DNA from: Chloroflexi bacterium 54-19
GTDB lineage: Bacteria; Chloroflexota; Chloroflexia; Chloroheliales; Chloroheliaceae
Assembly: GCA_001898225.1 (NCBI GenBank)
Contig: MKTJ01000077.1
Span: 181,270-245,269 of the forward strand
Direction: 5' to 3'
Length of the DNA: 64,000 bases
The translations under genes and the position numbers were made by a program. Shown piece after piece: positions 59,956-64,000 of this stretch (position 1 is the stretch's first letter; every line of letters starts with the position of its first letter). Below the pieces are notes generated by a model that saw nothing but the letters and a program-made list of their open reading frames with translations, was not told the DNA's origin and searched no databases.

Positions 59956-62097
59956 TTAGCTTTTAGGCTGGATTTGCCACTCTTGCACGCTGCCGTCCGC
60001 CTGGGCGCTAAAGAACTTGCGGCTGTCCGGCCCAAAAGCGACCGCCACCGTATTGTTGGTCAGGGCCGGGTCGGTGTGGTAAAGCTCGCCCCCGGTGGCG
60101 ACTTCCCACAGCCGAATAGTGCCATCCTCGCTGGCGGTGACCAGCAACTTGCTGTCAGGGCTAAAGGCCCCGGCTACGATGTGCCCGGTGTGCCCGCCAA
60201 AAGCGGTTATAGGGTTCCCGGTGCTGACATCCCACAGCCTGAACGCATTTTCATTATTATTGGTGCAACCGGCTGTTTTACCATCCGGTGCAATCAACAT
60301 AGGCGGCTGGCAGAAATAATCGGCCAGGTCTTTTATTTTGGTGCCGTCCGATACCCGCCACAACTGCATTTGGGGGCCACCTGCACTAGCAATCTTGCCG
60401 CCTATAGTAAACAGCGTCTGGCTATCCGCACTGAACGCCAGGGCCGAGAAGGCGGCATAATAAGTGCCATCGTCATGTATTTCGACACCCCGGAAGGTTT
60501 TTACCTCGTTATGAGTGGCGGCGTCCCAGATTTTGACGGTGCCATCGTCGCTGCTGCTGGCAATCCATTTGCCATCAGCGCTGTAAGCCACGCTATTGAT
60601 AACGGCCCATCCGAGCCAGACGCTATCGGCATCCAGTTTGGCAATTTCCCGGCCCTGCCCTAAATCCCAGAGGCGCACCGTCCCATCCAGCCCGGCGCTT
60701 GCAAGGGTTTTCCCGTCCGGGGAGAAAGCCAGCCCGTTAATGGCCCGGTTGTCAACCGTAATTGTGTGGGCCGGAAAGTTTTTAAGCGATTCGCCGTTGT
60801 CCGCTTTGAAAAGGCGAATAGTTTTATTACCGTTGCCGGTAGCGAGCGTTTTGCCGTCCGGGCTGACTGCCAGGGCCTGGGTTAAGGCGGGATTACCGTT
60901 TATTCGCAAAACTTCCCGAAGTGTCCCTATGTCCCAGGTAATAAGAGAATAATTATCGCCCTGGCCGGTTAGCCTTTTTCCGTCGGGGCTAAAAATCACT
61001 TGCGCCCCGATAACCGTACCACTATCGAATTTCTGGACCAATCTGGGTGGGTTGAGGCCATTTACTTCCCATAAAAGCACCGTCTTATCGTTAGCGCCAG
61101 GCCCGGCTAATAATTTGCCATCGGGGCTAAAGGCCACGCTATCCCGGCTGCCGCTCAGGGTAAAAAGGGGCTGGTTGTCTTTCGCGGGGTCGGGGTTCCA
61201 GCCTTTGATAGTGCCGCCGTTGTTGCCGCTGACCAGTAACTTACCATCCGGTGACCAGGCTATACTCATCACTTCGGTAGTGGGACCCTGGTTCTCGAAG
61301 GTTTTAACCACGCTAAAACCATTTAAGTCCCAAATTTTCAAGGTCCGGTCGTCGCTGCCGGTTGCCAGCATTTTGCCATCGGGCGAAAACGCCAGCCCCC
61401 TGACCGCGCCGGAATGACCCTGTAGAGTGGTCAACAGCGCAAATTTTCCATTACTATCCCGCCGCCACAGCCGCACATTCCGGTCGTAATCGCCCGCCGC
61501 CAGAGTCTGGCCGTCCGGTGAGAAAACTACCCTGGCAACACCGGAAGCTTTTTCAGGCAGGGCGGCGCTTACCTGGCCGCTGACTATATCCCATAGCTTT
61601 ATATCGCCGGTTTCTTCGCCACTGACAAGGGTCTTACCATCGGGCGAAAAGGCCAGACTTATAATCGAGGCAACCGTACCTTTCAGGACGGCCCGTTGTT
61701 GCCCGGTAGCGGCATCCCACAGTCGAATAGTGCGGTCGGCCCCGGCGCTGGCAAGCATTTTCCCATCGGGGCTGTAAATTGTGCTGAAGATATACCAGGT
61801 GTGGCCCGGTAGCGCTGGGCTGGTATAAAGTTGTTTCAAAGTTAGCCCGGCCATTCCGGCGCTTGGCGATTTAGGCACAATTGGTGTGATGGTCGGTGGC
61901 GGCACGAAAGGCGCGGTCGGGGCGATGGTGGAGGTTGGTTCCGGGCCGACATTCAAGTTTGGATTGGCGGCAGTTGGCGTAGGTTCTAGCGGTGAGAACG
62001 GTTCGCTACACCCTGCCAGCAGACCCGCCAGTAAAACGGTCAGCAGCAGGCCGCTAACCCGGTACCTATATAATTTTGTAGGGAGTTGTTTAAACAC
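59956..62097 (-). CDS. Lipoprotein with 14 WD40 repeats (double propeller)
   Basis: I place the start at GTG (complement of 62095-62097), because AAAGGAGGT lies 5 bases upstream; the ATG at 62121 is on the far side of that site. The signal then reads GLLLTVLLAGLLAGC with lipidated Cys30. After a Pro/Thr-rich linker come 14 WD40-like units, most with the FSPDGK-LASG-DRTIRLWD pattern, enough for two seven-bladed propellers. WD40 lipoproteins like this are display scaffolds; the ligand is unknown. The 713-residue protein has no enzymatic motif. It is convergent with glgP and shares its terminator. Confidence 0.88.
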   Translation of the reverse strand: MFKQLPTKLYRYRVSGLLLTVLLAGLLAGCSEPFSPLEPTPTAANPNLNVGPEPTSTIAPTAPFVPPPTITPIVPKSPSAGMAGLTLKQLYTSPALPGHTWYIFSTIYSPDGKMLASAGADRTIRLWDAATGQQRAVLKGTVASIISLAFSPDGKTLVSGEETGDIKLWDIVSGQVSAALPEKASGVARVVFSPDGQTLAAGDYDRNVRLWRRDSNGKFALLTTLQGHSGAVRGLAFSPDGKMLATGSDDRTLKIWDLNGFSVVKTFENQGPTTEVMSIAWSPDGKLLVSGNNGGTIKGWNPDPAKDNQPLFTLSGSRDSVAFSPDGKLLAGPGANDKTVLLWEVNGLNPPRLVQKFDSGTVIGAQVIFSPDGKRLTGQGDNYSLITWDIGTLREVLRINGNPALTQALAVSPDGKTLATGNGNKTIRLFKADNGESLKNFPAHTITVDNRAINGLAFSPDGKTLASAGLDGTVRLWDLGQGREIAKLDADSVWLGWAVINSVAYSADGKWIASSSDDGTVKIWDAATHNEVKTFRGVEIHDDGTYYAAFSALAFSADSQTLFTIGGKIASAGGPQMQLWRVSDGTKIKDLADYFCQPPMLIAPDGKTAGCTNNNENAFRLWDVSTGNPITAFGGHTGHIVAGAFSPDSKLLVTASEDGTIRLWEVATGGELYHTDPALTNNTVAVAFGPDSRKFFSAQADGSVQEWQIQPKS

Positions 62098-62328
62098 CTG
62101 GACCTCCTTTGCATGCCACATAAACCTGTGGTTGGTGGCGAGGGACCGTTTTGCCGCCCAAAAACTTACAGGTTAAACAAATCAGACCCTGGGAATGTTA
62201 CAGGTTATTTTTAAATTTAAATATAAGTTGTGGGAAACCCTGATTGGTTGGCCGAATACCACTTTCCGCCCAGGTAAGGGTGGAAGCCTCCTGGTGCTGC
62301 CTTAAGGCGGTATTGGATGAATATGAAG

Positions 62329-62373
62329 TAGGAATAAAAATCCCGGCGGATAAGGCCGGGATTTTTATTCCTA
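62329..62373 (-). terminator. Terminator of the accD-accA operon
   Basis: TAGGAATAAAAATCCCGGC (62329-62347) and its perfect complement (62355-62373) form a 19-base stem with a 7-base loop. On the minus strand the T-run ATTTTTATTCC forms part of the stem. It lies 16 bases past the accA stop. The rest of the spacer 62098-62388 is AT-rich promoter sequence for the WD40 gene, with no gene seen. Confidence 0.85.
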
Positions 62374-62388
62374 AAAGAAAATTGGAAA

Positions 62389-63324
62389 TTAGTGGGAAGG
62401 ATTCGCCTGAAGAATATCGCTCAACCCGTTAAGTTCGGGGGCTTGCTCGGCGAGTTCCTGCCAGCTACCAATTTTACGGTACTTCTGGTAACGGGCTTCC
62501 AGCATCGCCTGGATACCGGCCTCGCCCCGGCTGGTATATTTATCCTCCAACTCGGTCAGGTTGCGCAACATGTATTCGCGGGCGGTCACCATCATCTCGT
62601 TCGGATTGGTGTGCGCACCCCCCGCCGGTTCGGGTATGACCCCATCAATGATGCCGAATCCCAGCAGGTCGGGGGCGGTAATCTTCATCGCTTCGGCGGC
62701 GGCGGCGGCCTGTGAAACATCCCGCCACAGGATAGTAGCGCTACCTTCAGGGCTGGCGACCGAATATACCGCGTTTTCGAGCATCAACAACCGGTCCGAC
62801 ACGCTGATAGCCAGCGCGCCACCGCTACCGCCTTCGCCCGTCACAAGCGAAATAATTGGCACCGGCAGTCGGCTCATTAGCAAAATGTTTTCGGCCAGGG
62901 CCACGGCAATACCGCGTTCCTCGCTCTCTTTGCCCGGAAAGGCCCCGCCCGTATCCACGAAGGTCAGGATAGGCAGTTTGAACTTGGCGGCGTGTTGCAT
63001 CAGGCGGAAAGCTTTGCGATACCCTTCGGCGCGGGCGGTGCCAAAGTTGCGGTAGATGTTTTCTTTGGTGTCGCGGCCCTTCTGATTGCCCAGCACCATC
63101 ACGGTGCGGCCTTCAAACTGGGCGATACCGCCGACCAGGGCAGCATCATCGCCAAAATGACGGTCGCCGCGCAACTCCATAAAATCTTTGGTCAGGCCGT
63201 TGATGAAGTCGAGCGCGTGGGGCCGCTGGACGTGACGGGCCAGTAAAACTTTCTCCCAGGCCCCGGAGATAGCCGGTTTTTTATCTTTATCGCGATCTTT
63301 GCGGTCTTTTTCTTTATCGGGCAT
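62389..63324 (-). CDS. accA: Acetyl-CoA carboxylase carboxyltransferase, alpha subunit
   Basis: The 311-residue protein matches AccA throughout: VLLARHVQRPHALDFINGLT, ELRGDRHFGDDAALVGGIAQ, GNQKGRDTKENIYRNFG, FVDTGGAFPGKESEERGIAV and ISLVTGEGGSGGALAISVSD with the Gly-Gly pair of the carboxybiotin oxyanion hole. A highly charged first 20 residues (KEKDRKDRDKDKK) replaces the usual N-terminal helix. With AccD it transfers carboxyl from biotin to acetyl-CoA, making malonyl-CoA. The ATG overlaps the accD stop by 11 bases, so the subunits are translationally coupled. Confidence 0.96.
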   Translation of the reverse strand: MPDKEKDRKDRDKDKKPAISGAWEKVLLARHVQRPHALDFINGLTKDFMELRGDRHFGDDAALVGGIAQFEGRTVMVLGNQKGRDTKENIYRNFGTARAEGYRKAFRLMQHAAKFKLPILTFVDTGGAFPGKESEERGIAVALAENILLMSRLPVPIISLVTGEGGSGGALAISVSDRLLMLENAVYSVASPEGSATILWRDVSQAAAAAEAMKITAPDLLGFGIIDGVIPEPAGGAHTNPNEMMVTAREYMLRNLTELEDKYTSRGEAGIQAMLEARYQKYRKIGSWQELAEQAPELNGLSDILQANPSH

Positions 63325-64000
63325 AAGTAACCTCGCGCTCCCTGGCTTCGTTTTGTGCTACCGCCGTCTGGTAATGGTGGAGCAACTTGGCGATAACCGG
63401 GCGCAGTTCTTTACGGGCGACCACCTGGTCTATCATGCCGTGTTCAAGAAAGAATTCAGCGGTCTGGAAACCGGGGGGCAGTTTCTGTTTGGTAACCTGC
63501 TCGATAACGCGGGGTCCGGCAAAACCCAGGAGCGCGCCCGGTTCGGCCAGGATAATATCGGCCACCGAGGCATAGCTGGCGATAACCCCACCCGTGCAGG
63601 GGTCTACCAGGAGGGAAATAAACGGCAACCCGGCTTCGCCCAAACGGGCAAAGGCGGCGGTAGTTTTTGCCATCTGCATAAGCGAGAACATGCCTTCGTG
63701 CATCCGGGCCCCCCCACTGGCCGAAACTGCCAGCAAAGGCACTCGCCGTTCCAGGGCTTGCTCAACCAGCCGGACCAATTTTTCGCCAAAGACGCTACCC
63801 ATCGACCCGCCCATATAGTTGAAGTCGCAGACCGCCAGGGCCACCGGCAGTCCTTCGAGAGTACCAAAGCCGGTAACAATCGACTCGTTCAGGCCGGTCT
63901 TGGCGCGGGTCTGATCGGACTTGACCTGGTAGGTTTCGGTAGCGGTCGTGAAGTTGAGCGGGTCGCCCGTTACCAGCCTGGCATTGATTTCCTCGAAACT
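63314..64000 (-). CDS. accD: Acetyl-CoA carboxylase carboxyltransferase, beta subunit, 5' end missing
   Basis: The frame is open to the right edge, so the N-terminal part, including the zinc ribbon, is outside the window. The 228 residues here read FEEINARLVTGDPLNF, TGLNESIVTGFGTLEGLPVA, VCDFNYMGGSMGSVFGEKLV, LLAVSASGGARMHEGMFSLM and DPCTGGVIASYASVADIILA, then PGALLGFAGPRVIEQ: the crotonase-fold core with both Gly-Gly oxyanion elements. It binds carboxybiotin and works with AccA. The GTG within GLPVALAV is internal and should not be taken as the start. Confidence 0.96.
   Translation of the reverse strand, partial: SFEEINARLVTGDPLNFTTATETYQVKSDQTRAKTGLNESIVTGFGTLEGLPVALAVCDFNYMGGSMGSVFGEKLVRLVEQALERRVPLLAVSASGGARMHEGMFSLMQMAKTTAAFARLGEAGLPFISLLVDPCTGGVIASYASVADIILAEPGALLGFAGPRVIEQVTKQKLPPGFQTAEFFLEHGMIDQVVARKELRPVIAKLLHHYQTAVAQNEAREREVTYAR

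Noticed and set aside
62160..62330. Possible riboswitch upstream of the WD40 lipoprotein gene
   Set aside because: I looked for conserved cores of common classes (c-di-GMP, SAM, cobalamin, glycine) and found none; only short inverted words.
63314..63844. Reading accD as a complete 176-aa protein
   Set aside because: The frame stays open to the window edge and the upstream residues are conserved AccD sequence, so the GTG at 63842-63844 is internal.

Overview
The window looks like a chromosomal segment of a Chloroflexota bacterium (class not determinable here). The best lineage signals are two membrane proteins of the DUF2298 / Chlor_Arch_YYY family, typical of Chloroflexi and archaea. They are joined by many lipobox or single-pass surface proteins with low-complexity Thr/Pro linkers, a long eukaryal/archaeal-type isoleucyl-tRNA synthetase behind a T-box leader, and GC-rich genes separated by AT-rich spacers. 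I see no tRNA, rRNA, CRISPR array, phage module or transposase.

Layout. 0-8 kb: the 3' end of an aconitase-X swivel-domain gene; a PadR repressor gene with its Gly/Tyr/Gln-rich partner behind a symmetric operator; MutT-like NUDIX; gamma-glutamyltransferase; an orphan zinc-knuckle membrane protein; an AraC regulator next to a LysE-type exporter; a cyclase-family hydrolase. 8-26.7 kb: an envelope and glycan region with a GT87-like mannosyltransferase, a TPR membrane protein, an M20 peptidase, a 1040-aa DUF2298 protein, a 1983-aa GT-C/DUF2298/TPR fusion, an APH-type kinase and a secreted GH5-like/FN3 protein. 26.9-33.4 kb: an M1 aminopeptidase with HEAT repeats, then two GT2 proteins (one fused to a methyltransferase) and a CE4 polysaccharide deacetylase. 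33.6-43 kb: DUF47/PiT phosphate uptake, a YmdB-like phosphodiesterase, a LysR regulator, NAD-type isocitrate dehydrogenase, a small nuclease-like protein overlapping hpt, a Cof-type HAD phosphatase, a small membrane protein and a lipoprotein. 43-50 kb: T-box plus ileS, a methyltransferase, aroC with a small zinc protein. 50-64 kb: a GT4 glycosyltransferase, a GNAT acetyltransferase behind an oligopeptide-type binding lipoprotein, two tandem Ycf48-like surface propellers, alpha-glucan phosphorylase, a double-propeller WD40 lipoprotein, and accD-accA at the right edge.

How the parts relate. Much of the window serves the cell surface: lipid-carrier sugar transfer (GT-C, GT87, DUF2298), chain modification (GT2, CE4) and display proteins (propellers, TPR, FN3). 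The rest is housekeeping: TCA cycle, shikimate pathway, purine salvage, fatty-acid initiation, glycogen turnover and phosphate uptake.

Non-coding features include a self-complementary four-box operator over the padR promoter, an Ile-specific T-box with a readable ATC specifier, a leader with two alternative pairings in front of the 1983-aa gene, and a REP-like composite element between the DUF2298 genes. A family of AACGTT/GTTTCG repeats is scattered over at least ten intergenic sites. Many proteins start at GTG or TTG codons that are supported by good ribosome binding sites.
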